A stretch of 64,000 bases of DNA from Antilocapra americana (taxonomy: Eukaryota; Chordata; Mammalia; Artiodactyla; Antilocapridae): contig ML664161.1 of the NCBI GenBank assembly GCA_007570785.1, forward strand, positions 248,001-312,000, given 5' to 3'. Under the pieces are notes generated by a model. The model was not told the origin of the DNA. It saw only the letters and a list, made by a program, of their open reading frames with translations, and did not search any database. Position 1 is the stretch's first letter. Every line of letters starts with the position of its first letter. This document shows, one piece after another, positions 11,905-22,945 of the stretch. Both the position numbers and the translations under genes were made by a program.

Positions 11905-12410
11905 CCCAGGAGTGGGATTGTAGGATTTTGTCGTCTATTTTTAGATTTTTAAGGAACATCCATATTGTTCTCCATAGTGACTGTACCAAAGTACATCAAC
12001 AGTGTTGAAGGATTCCTTTTTCTATACAAGCTCTCTAGCATTTGTTATTTTCAGACATTTTTGGTGATGGCCATTCTGACTGGAGTGAGATGATATCTCA
12101 ATGTACTTTTGACTTGAATTTCTCTAATAATTACCGATGTTGAGCATTTTTTTCATGTGCCTATTGCCCATGCTATAGTTCATGAAGTCAAACAAAAGTT
12201 GGACACAACTTAGCGAGACTGAACCACAATTGCTCAGCTGTATGTCATCTTTGGAGAAATTTCTATTTAAATCTTCTGCTCATTTTTCAATTAAGTTCTT
12301 TTCATATTGATCTGTATCATATTTTGGTATATTTTGGAAATTAATCTCTTGTCAATCACATAATTTTCAAATATTTTCCCCACTGCAATCCCATTTTTGA
12401 GAATATATCT
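11905..12410 (-). mobile_element. Old L1 ORF2 C-terminal fragment, antisense
   Basis: Begins with the antisense cccaggagtgggattgtagg block and continues through the ORF2 C-terminal region (ggccattctgactggagtga near 12070-12089) to the junction with BovB. It carries a 61-bp insertion at 12168-12228. Confidence 0.75.
12168..12228 (+). mobile_element. Minimal BovB or Bov SINE 3'-end insertion
   Basis: About 61 bp matching only the shared BovB/SINE 3' terminus (gttggacacaacttagcgag then actgaac). It interrupts the L1, with attgc repeated at 12163-12167 and 12229-12233. Confidence 0.65.
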
Positions 12411-13839
12411 GGTTGTTGCTGTTCAGTGGCTCAGTCATGTCCAACTCTTTGTGACCCCATGGACTGCAGCATGCCAGGATTTCTTGTCCTTTACTGTCAC
12501 CCAGAGTTTGCTCAGACTGTTGTCCATTGAGTTGATGATGCCATCCAACCTTCTCATCCTCTTTTGCCACCCTCTCTTCTTGCCCTAAGTTTTTCCCAGC
12601 GTCAAGGTCTTTTCCAATGAGTTGGCTCTTTGTGTCAGATGGCCAAAGTATTAAATCTTTAGCTCCAACATCAGTCCTTTCAATAAGGATTTAGGTTTGG
12701 TTTCCTTTAGGATTGACTTATTTGATCTCCTTGCAGGCCAAGGGATTCTCAAGAGTCTTATCCACACCACAATTCAAAAGTATCAATTCTTCCTCATTCA
12801 GCCTTTTTTATGGTCCAACTCTCACATCAGTATGGACTACTGGAAAAACCATAGCTTTGACTAGACAGACCTTGTTGGCAAAGTGATGTCTCTGCTTTTT
12901 AATATACTACATTTGTAATAGTTTTTCTACTAGGGAACAAGCATCTTTTTAAATTTCATAGCTGCAGTCACCATCTGCAGTGATTTTGGAGCCCAATAAA
13001 ATAAAGTTTGTCACTGTCTCCATTGTTTCCCCATCTATTTGCCATGAAGTGCTGTGACCGGATGCCATGATCTTTATTTTTTGAATGTTGAGTTTTAAGC
13101 CAACTTTTTCACTCTCCACTTTTGCTGTCAATGAGAGGCTTTTCAGTTCCTCTTCACCTTCTGCCATTAGGGTGGTATCATCTGCATATCTGAGGTTATT
13201 GACATTTCTCCTGGCAGTCTTGATTCCAGCTTTTGATTCATCCAGCCTGGCATTTCACATGATGTACTCTGTATGTAAGTTAAATAAGCAGGGTGACAAT
13301 ATAAAGCTTTGACATACTCCTTTCCCAATTTTGAACCAGTTTGTTGTTCCATGTCTGTTTCTAACTGTTGCATCTTGACCTGCATACAGGTTTCTCAGGA
13401 GGCAAGTAAGGTTATTGGTATCCCCATCTCTTTAAGAATTTTCCACAGTTTGTTGTGATCCACACAATCAAAGGCTTTAGTGTAGAAGGCTTTCAATGAA
13501 GTAGAGTAGATGTTTTTCTGGAATTCTCTTGCTTTTTCTATGATCCAACAGACGTTGGCAATTTGATCTCTGGTTCCTCTTCCTTTTCTCAATCCAGCTT
13601 GTACACCTGGAAGGTCTTGGTTCATGTTCTGTTGAAGCCTAGCTTGAAGGATTTTGAGCATTCCCTTGATAGCATGTGAAATGAGTGCAAGTGTGTGGTA
13701 GTCTGAACATTTTCTGTCATTGCCCTTCTTTGGGATTAGAATGAAAACCGACCTTTTCCAGTCCTGTGGCCACTACTGAGTTTTCCAAATTTGTTAATAT
13801 ATTGAATGCAGCACTTTATTTTTATTTATTTATTTATTT

Positions 13840-14493
13840 AAGAAATTTGCTTTATTGAAATAGAATACTTCCATCAACGCTGGTATTTTTTGCAAACATG
13901 CATAACATACTGACTCCAAAATTAACTGTAACCATAGAAAAAGTTCCTCCCAAATGTCAAAGAATTGACGTTTTACAGAGTATACCTGTTTTTGACATTT
14001 TTCCAATATTATATTTAGGATCCTGACCAGTGCAGTAATTTTAGGGAAAAAATTTTTAATTCTAAGAATTTGAAAAGAAATCTTCACTATTTCCAGAATT
14101 TTATATATGTAGAAAATTCAGAACAATCTACAAGCTATTATAGTTTGCAAGAGAATTTAACAACATGGCTACATACAAAATCATCTTTATCTCTGCATAT
14201 CAGCAACATTAAGGAAACAAAATTGTTAACATACAAATTTAATCAATAAAAGAGAAGGGAAAGATACAAGAAAAATATTATAATTAGACATTGAGAAAAA
14301 TGGATACAATGTGATATGAAAACAAAAGCAGCATACACAGAAAAAAATTACAGTATAAAACTTCCTTTAACACAATAAATTTCCAATGAGGCTGAGAAAA
14401 ACCACATGATAGCAAAACTTAAATTCTGCTAAGTCAGAGTACTGTGATCTGTTTTGTTTTTTTTTAAAGGGTAGAAAATGAATGAGTACTATC
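13840..14493 (-). other. 3'-transduced flank of the source L1
   Basis: Lies between the internal A-tract of the L1 and the terminal tail. An AATAAA signal on the minus strand (13851-13856) sits about a dozen bases before the tail. The part at ~14095-14220 is an older sense L1 fragment that belonged to the source locus. The rest is single-copy-looking. The frame at 13830-14087 has no recognised domain. Confidence 0.8.
13851..13856 (-). terminator. Poly(A) signal used by the transduced L1 transcript
   Basis: AATAAA on the minus strand, directly upstream of the terminal A-rich tail at 13819-13839. Its position explains why the read-through transcript ended here. Confidence 0.8.
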
Positions 14494-14804
14494 TTTATTT
14501 TTTATTTATTTATTTATTTTTTTATTGTTTTTGCCATACAATGTCATGATATCACCATGGGTTTACATATGCTCCCCCTCCAGAACCCCCCTCCCTCCTC
14601 CCCCCTCCCCGGGAAATCTCGCTGCACCAGCCCTGAGCATCAATCCTGGGCTGGCGATTGATTAGACATATGATAATTAACTTGTTTCAATGCCCTTCTC
14701 CCATATCATCCCACGCTTACCCTCATCCACAGAGTCCACGAGTCTATTCTATACATCTGCGTTCCTTTTGCTGTCTCGCATGTTGGGTTCTCGTTACCGT
14801 CTTT

Positions 14805-15720
14805 CTAAATTCCATATATATGTGTTAATATACTGTATTGTTGTTTTTGCTTCTGGCTTACTTCACTCTGGATAATGGGCTCCAGTTTCGTCCATCTGAG
14901 TAGAACTGATTCAAATGAATTTTTTTTTAATGCTGAGTAATATTCCATTGTGTATATGTACCACTGCTTTCTTATCCATTCGTCAGTTGATGGGCATCTA
15001 GGTTGCTTCCATGTCCTGGCTATTGTAAACAATGCAGCTATAAACATTGGGGTACACGTGGCTCTTTCAATTGTGGTTTCCTCGGTGTATATGCCCAGCA
15101 GTGGGATTGCTGGGTCATATGGCAGGTCTATTTGCAGCTTTTTAAGGAACCTCCACACTGTTTTCCATAGTGGCTGTACTAGTTTGCATTCCCACCAACA
15201 GTGTAAGAGGGTTCCCTTTTCTCCACATCCTCTCCAGCATTTATTACTTGTAGATTTTTGGATTACAGCCATTCTGACTGGTGTAAAGTGGTACCTCATT
15301 GTGGTTTTGATTTGCATTTCTCTGATAATGAGTGATGTTGAACATCTTTTCATGTGTTTGTTAGCCATTTTTATGTCTTCTTTGGAGAAATGTCTGTTAA
15401 GTTCTTTGGCCCACTTTTTGGTTGGCCCTTTTATTTTTCTAGAATGGAGCTGCAGGGGTTGCTTGTATATTTTTGAGATTAATTGTTTGTCCGTTGCTTC
15501 ATTGGCTATTATTTTCTCCCATTCTGAAGGCTGTCTTTTCACCTTGCTTATAGTTTCCTTTGTTGTGCAGAAGCTTTTAATTTTAATTAGGTCCCATTTG
15601 TTTATTCGTGTTTTTATTTCCAATATTCTGGGGGGTGGGTCATGGAGTATCCCGCTTTGGGTTATGGCAGAGAGTGTTTTGCCTATGTTATCCTCTAGGA
15701 GTTTTATAGTTTCTGGTCTT
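14805..15720 (-). pseudogene. L1 ORF2 C-terminal remnant, frame still open
   Basis: An uninterrupted ~300-codon frame encodes the C-terminal end of L1 ORF2p, the endonuclease/reverse transcriptase needed for L1 retrotransposition. The cysteine motif C-X3-C-X7-H-X4-C is present (C166, C170, H178, C183 in the 309-residue frame), and the frame ends naturally at IYGI. Endonuclease and RT domains are absent through 5' truncation, so it cannot act as an enzyme. The first in-frame ATG lies in the duplicated BovB target sequence (up to 15734), so its first residues are not L1. The intact frame suggests a fairly recent insertion. Confidence 0.85.
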
Positions 15721-15774
15721 ATTGAATGCAGCACTTTAAAACATCATCTTTTAGGATTTGAAATAGTTCAGCTG

Positions 15775-15910
15775 CAGACAACTCAAATTCAAAAAGATAC
15801 ATGAACCCCATTGTTCATAGCAGCACTATTTATAATAACCAAGACATGGAAGGAACCTAAATGTACATCAACAGATAAATGGATAAAAAAAGACTCAGTG
15901 TATATGAGTA
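15775..15910 (+). mobile_element. Old L1 ORF2 fragment, sense
   Basis: Sense L1 block aaaagatacatgaacc, then cactatttataataaccaag near 15820-15842 and a tggataaaa block near 15880. It may be the 3' part of the element whose antisense part lies at 11905-12410. Confidence 0.7.
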
Positions 15911-17865
15911 TGTGTATATATATACAAGATAAGAAGAGTTTGACTTCTGTGGTTACAGTAGTTTTATCTTTGTTTAGAAGATAAAGTATAATAATTCTAG
16001 GAAACAAAGTTTTCCATGACCAGGTCTTGGTCAAAAGTATAAAGTTTTCTCCAGTTTATTTGCATGCTTAAATGAGCACGTCTACCTTCCACCCACCAAC
16101 CAAATACCAAAAACGTTATTTAAAACTCCAAATATTTAGATAATGTTTATATAATAAAATATTTCTGTTTAAAAAATGGATTCAAAATTAGATATGTATA
16201 CTAAATTCTCATTTTTAAATATTTGACAAAATGATATATGAAAATGAATAAGACCAGAAATTGGAATTTTTCCTTTTTAAATTATATACATTAAACATAG
16301 GTTATTACAGCTTTTGAAATTCAAGTATTTGTCAACTATGCTAGGCTCTATGTTGTAAAATTTTACTCTTACTGAACTAGTAACTTTCCATACCTTCTAC
16401 ACAATTATATAAAAGGTAGCTAATCTCATAGACTGAGATAGAGATTTCTCTCAACACTGCTCTTGGATAAGAATTAGAGAGTAAAGATAAAGCATTCATT
16501 ATCTCTAGTTAGATAAAACTGAAGAATTTTTACTTCCAAATAAAATACTCATTTTTTCTTTATAAAAATATAGATTAATTGGATAGTATATCACTATTTC
16601 TTCCCTTTTAAATATGCATGAAATAGAGCCATTATTTTTATGTACAGGGATAAAAAATTAAAAAATCAGCATCTTGCCTGGTGCATCTTCCCTACTGTTG
16701 TTTTTTCATTCGCCTTGGCCTCAGCATTCCACCGCAGGAAATCTATAGTATAGGTTCCATTATGATATCACCTAGAGTAAAAAATAATTGATCAGCAAGG
16801 AGAATACTTGGTTTTGAAAACTAAAATTTCCTAGAAGTTTGAAATTAGTGAAGAATAAATGAAAAACAAAGCCAAAAGGACAGAAAGACCACCAGACTAG
16901 CAGGTGTTAATTAATGTTTCAGTTTCCCTTTTTCTCATTTACCCATTCAAGATAGACATGCACTGTTGGTTTCCTTCTCTGGGTTTGCCTGTCCTTTTTA
17001 TGGTGTGTAACCTGTTTCTCACTTCTTGCTTTCACTGAGAGTTTGTATAAATTGTTTTTCAGTGTGTTTCTTTTATTTTTATCTATGGGTTTCTCAATAT
17101 TCTGTTTATTTTTCAATCTCTTTATCTCCTCTGTGAAACCTTCTACTATCATGGAATGTTCTTTCTACTACTGGTTAATAGCATCAATGTTATTTCCCCA
17201 TTCTTTATTCAACCATTTCAATTTAGGCAGACATTCTAAATTTCAATTATTTTTGTAAAGTGTTTAAACTTTAAAGTGGAAGATAAAATATATCTGCTCT
17301 GATTCATGGACTCAGTTATATTCTTTTGACATTAACTACATTTTACATGTCCACAATACTATGCTCAGAGTGTGCTTCTTCTTGTTTTCTTTCATAGAGG
17401 ATAATTATAAAATAATGACATTTAAATGAAACATAGTCAAATTAAGTATACAGTGTGTGTAAAAAACAAAACCAGGAGAGTCATTTGTTTTTCAATTGAC
17501 TGCCTCCTGTGGATATAGATGGACTTTGTTCTGGTTTTTCAGGTATTCTTATTTCCAGTTTATATTCCCAGTGATGATGATGGTACTGGCATATTCATCA
17601 TTAATTACAGAATAAATTACATTAAACAAAGATTTACTGTGTGCTTTATAAGGGAGGGAAAAATAATAAAGAGAAAATAATGTGTTTAGATAGGAGGTAT
17701 TTGCTTCATTCTTAATCTGACTAGGTCAAATCTCAGCATGGGGGTATCACAAAAACAACCAGGTGAGGATTTTATAAATTAGAAGATTTAGCATTAGAGA
17801 AATATGAACATTCTCCCAAAATAATCTATATATTTAATTCAATCTTTAGTCAAGATTGTTCTTCC
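15911..17865. other. AT-rich sequence, no gene recognised
   Basis: Nearly 2 kb with no element I can name and no supported exon. Opposing short frames at 16919-17152 and 17043-17258 are low-complexity and lack domains. Confidence 0.45.
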
Positions 17866-18033
17866 CTAGTGGCTCAGTGTTAAAATATCTACCTGCCAAT
17901 GCATGAGATGTGGGTTTGATCCCTGGATCTGGAAGGTCCCCTGGAGAAGGAAATGGCAATGGATAGCAGAACTGGCCGGCTCTAAGGGGTTGCAAAAAAA
18001 TTCAACACAACTTAGCAACTGAAACAACAATCT
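17866..18033 (+). mobile_element. Bov-tA SINE, degraded
   Basis: Sense tRNA-like head cttccctagtggctcag with B-box-like ggtttgatcc, then a shortened BovA core. Part of the core is deleted. Flanking duplication not clear. Confidence 0.82.
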
Positions 18034-18160
18034 TTACATGGGCACTAGAGGTTTAAAGAATAGCCAGGAAAATCTTACAGAAGAAAAAGATAAAACTATA
18101 TTGCTTTTAGAAATACAAGACTAATGAACTTTATTTGGGCTCATGCACTTTGAAATGGAA

Positions 18161-18162
<2 letters not shown>

Positions 18163-18214
<52 letters not shown>
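18163..18214. repeat. (AC)26 microsatellite
   Basis: 52 bases of uninterrupted AC. Long perfect dinucleotide arrays of this kind are usually length-polymorphic. Confidence 0.98.
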
Positions 18215-18217
<3 letters not shown>

Positions 18218-18721
18218 AACCAAAAGTCTATCTATTAGTATAAATAGCATGTAAAATTTGTTTAAATTCTTCCCAAAACATTTGTGGGATTTTTTTGTTA
18301 CTTTGCAAACATATCTGATTAGAAAAACAAGTCTTTTGAGTATTTAATGATGTGCAAACCAACAAACATTGTTAGTGGATAAATGGATCTTATGCCAGAT
18401 TTTAGCTCTTAATAAATTCATAGGCTAGTGGAAGATGATATAAAATAGATCAGTAGCTCTAATACAAGGAAGAATAAAATGCTAGCTGTCACAGAGATTC
18501 AGTTAATGTAAACTGGAAAAAAAAAACTTTTACATGATCTCTACTTTGATACATAGATGTCAGATCAGGATACATAAGGTTTGAAAATGCTTATATTAAG
18601 TAATTAGTTGAATTTGTAAATCCACAAAATTTGTCACAATACAAGGTAGATAATAACTACCTTTTTACTGAATTAGAGTTTGGTGATGCCATTAGTTTTC
18701 ATATATGTCATAGATATCTAT
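18215..18721. other. Unassigned AT-rich sequence
   Basis: No gene or repeat recognised. Confidence 0.4.
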
Positions 18722-18768
18722 TATATATATATACATATACATATATATATATGTGTATATGTATATAT
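18722..18768. repeat. TA/CA alternating low-complexity tract
   Basis: 47 bases of strict purine-pyrimidine alternation built from TA, CA and TG steps. Confidence 0.9.
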
Positions 18769-18893
18769 TCACATTGCTTAATACTCATTTAGTGTCCTTG
18801 TTTTTTACAAGATTATTTTTACTTTGAAATTAAATATTTTTATATTTCTATTTTATTATTGGCAAAGTTATATATGCAAGTACTGAGGACTTA

Positions 18894-19110
18894 GGGCTTT
18901 CCTGATGGCCCAGTGGTAAAAAATCTGCCTGCAGTGCAGGAGACAAGGAGTTGTGGGTTCAATCCCTGAGTCAGGAAAATCCTCTGGAGAAGGAAACGGC
19001 AAACCACTCTAGTATTCTTGCCTGGCAAATCCCATGGACATAGGAGCCTGGTGAGTTACAGTCCATGGGGTCACAAAAGACCCAACTTAGAGACTAAACA
19101 ACAATAAACA
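18894..19110 (+). mobile_element. Bov-tA SINE
   Basis: Full sense element: tRNA-like head ggctttcctgatggcccagt, B-box-like gggttcaatcc, then the BovA core. An 8-bp duplication aggactta flanks it (18886-18893 and 19111-19118). Confidence 0.93.
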
Positions 19111-19118
19111 AGGACTTA

Positions 19119-20929
19119 TCAAAAAAAAATTCAATCATATCATGAAATTATGTTTATATTTTGGTTTGGTTAATTGGATTTTATCAAAGTAAGGGATAAT
19201 TTTCTCTTGGTTTAATTCCATTTCATTTTTTGCAAGGGAAATAAAGGCCATTTAAAGTGACTGATGAGCTTGCTAAGAAATTGAAGTTACAGATAATTTA
19301 CAAAATTAGTAGTCCAACTTTTGGAAAATAACAGTTAGGTACAATACAATGCAATATAATCCCACACAAAGTCAGCTAAATAATTATTTGCTTCTAATAG
19401 AGATCTTTACATTTCAGTTAACTCATGATCTTTTACTGTTAATGCTAATATAAATTATATTATCTGGAAATATTTTTGCCTAATTTTTAAAGTTTATTTT
19501 AAAAAACATTTTCAATTAAAATCTTAAATGATTTTGTACATGCCAAAAACTGTTGAAAATTTCTACTTTTAGCCTCCAGAAAATTATATTTTAAAAGATA
19601 TTTTTCTACATCATTTAATTTGAAGCCAAACTGTATATGTAATTAAATCAAATATTTCTTTTTAACAAATGAAATTGATTTTAAGAAGAAGCCTCATAGA
19701 ACACACTGTTTTTAGGAATTAGTTGAATGACACTTTTCCAGTTGAGCTTAGGAGTTGGAAATAAAATGGCAATACAAGCTTAAGTTCCATCAGTACTTTT
19801 CATGATTTTAGAATTCTACTTCTAAAATTGAATTAGACCTGAATAAATGAAGAAAACAATTTCTTCAAGACATAATTTTATTTGTTTGAATTAACTTTAT
19901 GCTTTGAATTGTTTGCTAGAATAGCATTATTATATATCCTTTTTAGATAAAATTAATTTTTTAAGCAAATTCTCAGTGTTAAAAATTTAAATGTCATTTG
20001 ATTTGTTCTAAACAGTCTAGAAATCAAGTTAATTAATTGAAAGTTATTTTTAGATATAGAAATTGATGTACAAGTTAATATATTTCCAATATATAAAAAT
20101 TTAAAAGACATACCCTTCTATTAGCTGTAAGAGCTTATTCAATGGAAAATTTTTGCATGTGCTTTTCTTTCTTTATTTTTTTTTTTCCTATGGGTTGGGA
20201 AACACTCAGAAGTGGCATACCTGAATACAGAGTAACAAGACACTTGGCACTATTTCTAGAATGTTCAAAATTAAATATATTTCATAAAATGGCAATTGTC
20301 CTTTTTTCTAAACTGGTATCTAAAGTGTTATTTTTAAAATTCTATTTCCTTAAAATATATTAAAGTAAAAAAAATCATATAACTTAATTTATAATCTTTT
20401 TCATTGGCTCCAATATATCTTGTATAGATGGTGGCTAAATGTATTTGAAATAAAATTGTAAATTCAATAAACTTAGTGGATTATTTATGTTCTAACAATT
20501 TAAAAGTTATATTAAAAATATGTGTTCCAAGATTCCTATCAGTTTCCTGGTTAAGAGTAAAAATCCAGAAAATGCAGTATTTGAGAAAAAAAATTTGTTG
20601 GAGAGGAAAGCTAGATAAACAGCAATGGGCAGCATACAGACAGGGGCAGGAAGTACAGAAAGATTTCACATTCATTTGGTCAAAATTGTTCAGCTATTTT
20701 TACTTGTATAATAATTGTTATGCAAATTTTGGAGCTTCTGTCCTCTTATCTGCAAAATAATAAGTCAAAATTATATGATCTACAAGGTTCCTATTGTGTT
20801 TTGATTCTCTCATACATGAAAGTTATTCATTCAGTATTGTTTTTCTTGCCTGTAGTAGTCACTGTGCTTTTAGATATAGCACTGTATAATTTACTGTGTA
20901 ACTTATACAATTTATTGTTAAATACTGTA
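19119..20929. other. AT-rich sequence, nothing recognised
   Basis: About 1.8 kb of AT-rich sequence. Frames at 20142-20363, 20476-20760 and 20720-20980 lack domains and splice context. Confidence 0.45.
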
Positions 20930-21480
20930 TGTAACTTGTTGCTGTGTAACAAACTTAATGACTTGAAACAAGATAATTGAGTGGTTCAGCTCTGCAGGTC
21001 AGTAGTCTGGGTCCAGCATTACTGGGTTTTATGCTGAGGCTCACACAATGCTGTAATCCAGATAATTGTTAGCCATACTGTGGTTCTCATCTAGAGTTTG
21101 AGATTCTCTTCCAAGTTCATTCAAGTTATTGGCAGAACTGTTTCTTATAGCCCTAGGAATGAGGTCCCTGTTTTGTGGACTGGGGAGTAAAGGTCATTTT
21201 CCACTCCCAGAGGCAATCTGTATTCCTTGCCATGTGGCCTCCTCCATCTTAAAAGCTAGTAATGGAAAACCTCCTTCATTGAATCTATCTTGTGTTTAGA
21301 ATCTGACTTTGAAACTTTCACCAGAAAGAGTTTGACCCTTATAAGGGCTAAACTGATTAAGAGAAGCTTACTAAGGATTATTTTCATTTTAAGGTCAACT
21401 GGTTTAAGATCTTAATTACATCTACAAAATACCATTATAACAACACCTAGATTATTATTTAATTGAGTAACTGACAAAGG
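20930..21480 (+). mobile_element. MLT-type LTR relic
   Basis: Blocks in LTR order: aacttgttgctgtgtaacaa near 20933, ctgcaggtcagtagtctggg near 20992, a gccatgtggcctcctccatc block near 21229 and cttaattacatctacaaaat near 21413. This resembles MaLR/ERVL LTRs. Subfamily uncertain; no coding capacity. Confidence 0.6.
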
Positions 21481-21523
21481 GTTTATATTCCCCAGTGGGA
21501 TGGGAATCTTGGGACACATCTTA

Positions 21524-21725
21524 AAGTGTTAGTTGCTCAGTTATCTTCCACTCTTTGGGATCTCATGGACTTTAACACTCCAGGCTCTTCTGTCTATGGG
21601 ATTTTCCAGGCAAGGATACTGGAGTGGTTTGCCAGTCTCTTCTCCAGGGCATCTTTCTGACGCAGGGATTGAATCAGGGTATTCTGCATTGCAGGTGGAT
21701 CCTTTACCCTATAAGCCACCAGGAC
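21524..21725 (-). mobile_element. Bov-tA SINE
   Basis: Antisense Bov-tA from the gtgttagttgctcag end to the tRNA-like head (ataagccaccagg). A 9-bp duplication cacatctta flanks it (21515-21523 and 21726-21734). Confidence 0.92.
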
Positions 21726-21947
21726 CACATCTTAGAATTTTGCTTATCGCAAAAGCTGACGTGCCTGCCACAGTCTCTTCTTTCATAATATATGCAATCA
21801 AGTTTGGGGAAAAAACAATGTCTAAATAATGAGTTAGTTATATTTCATAAGTGTTTAATAGAAGAAGTAGGTTACTTTGAGTGCAATTACGCATGATCAT
21901 ATTAATTGAACAATGCAACCAAGCTAGCCACTTGCCCCAAGAGCATC

Positions 21948-22042
21948 TGTTGCTGTTTTTCAATCACTAAGTTGTGTCGGACCCTTTGCAGCCACATGGA
22001 CTGCAGCACACCAGACTCCTCTGTCCTCGCTTATCTCCCAAG
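21948..22042 (-). mobile_element. BovB/BovA 3'-end fragment
   Basis: The blocks aagttgtgtcggaccctttg and catggactgcagcacaccag mark a short antisense BovB-type 3' end; similarity stops soon after atctcccaagcaa. Confidence 0.75.
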
Positions 22043-22129
22043 CAAGATCATAGTCTTTACATTTCAACTGAGGGCATGGATGTTTCTAAATCTTTATTTG
22101 GTCAACATTTCTCCCACAAATTTAACATG

Positions 22130-22565
22130 ATATTTGGATGCTGCACTTGCAATTCTCCACTTATTTCTTCAAATGTACCCCCCTTCGTTTTGCCTGGTGC
22201 CTTGCTCAGCCTTTTCACCTTACCCAGGGGTGAAAATTTACATACTGTTTTACTGGGTTCATTACCCTCTGTCTTCTGGTTGGATCTGACCAGTGGTAGA
22301 TACAAGCAAGAGAACAGAGGTGAGAGGACAGTAATGTTGGAGTATTTATTCTTCATCTCTGCTAGTCTGTAGCTTGACCCGGTTCTTGTCCAGAAGACTC
22401 TTCCTGTAACTATTTGCGCACTTCTCTTTACTTCAGTCTAGACAAAGTAATGATTTTCTGCTATTTCTGACCTTGAAGTCCTTTATAGCATCTCTTGCAT
22501 TTTCCTTATTACCCAAATATTGTAAATATGCCCCTCCTCAATTAGTCTGTTAAGAGTGTAGAATC
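22130..22565 (+). mobile_element. Ancient interspersed repeat, family unresolved
   Basis: The succession ctggttggatctgaccagtg, tggagtatttattcttc and cccctcctcaattagtctgt resembles a mammalian-wide repeat I have seen but cannot name. Short frames across it on both strands are probably fortuitous. Confidence 0.4.
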
Positions 22566-22682
22566 TATTAGCTGTTACTGCAATTGCTATAAATGCTTTA
22601 TTACTAGTTTAGTATTTTTTGCCTATATATCCCCCAGTTCGTTTAGAGTATGCTATGTGAATATGACACTATGCCACCGCTG

Positions 22683-22945
22683 TTGCTGCTAAATCGCTTC
22701 AGTCGTGTCCGACTCTGTGCAATCCCATAGATGGCAGCCCACCAGGCGCCCCCATCCCTGGGATTCTCCAGGCAAGAACACTGGAGTGGGTTGCCATTTC
22801 CTTATCCAATGCATGAAAGTGAAAAGTGAAAGTGAAGTCGCTCAGTTGTGTTCGCGGGACGCCATGGACTGCAGCCTACCAGGCTCCTCCATCCATGCGA
22901 TTCTCCAGGCAAGAGTACTGGAGTGGGGTGTCATTGCCCCTCGGA
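22683..22945 (-). mobile_element. BOV-A2 SINE (dimer)
   Basis: Two antisense BovA monomers joined by the gtgaaaagtgaaagtgaagt linker near 22817. The right monomer has a small deletion around 22850. Confidence 0.92.

Larger units (their letters stand above)
13819..15720 (-). mobile_element. Young L1, 5'-truncated, with 3' transduction
   Basis: Bounded by a perfect 18-bp target duplication, attgaatgcagcacttta (13801-13818 and 15721-15738). Read on the minus strand it is ~1.2 kb of L1 (ORF2 C-terminus plus 3' UTR, 15720 to ~14527), an A-rich tract (~14526-14494), ~650 bp of non-L1-3'-end sequence, then a second A-rich tail beside the left TSD. The TSD encloses all of it, which shows one insertion event with 3' transduction. 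Confidence 0.92.
12411..15772 (-). mobile_element. BovB LINE, antisense, interrupted by L1
   Basis: BovB 3' end at left (from 12411) and 5'-truncated end near 15772. The region 13819-15720 is a later L1 insertion; BovB sequence resumes at 15721 with the duplicated attgaatgcagcacttta. Frame pieces on the minus strand occur at 12949-13167, 13167-13385 and 13395-13661. The YADD box is intact (13177-13188) but frameshifts and stops disable the protein. Confidence 0.93.

Noticed and set aside
14805..15734. A 309-codon open frame as a host gene
   Set aside because: It is the C-terminal part of L1 ORF2p inside a TSD-bounded insertion; the first ATG comes from the duplicated BovB target.
14950..15804. 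A 284-codon frame on the plus strand
   Set aside because: It is the antisense shadow of the L1 ORF2 frame on the minus strand.
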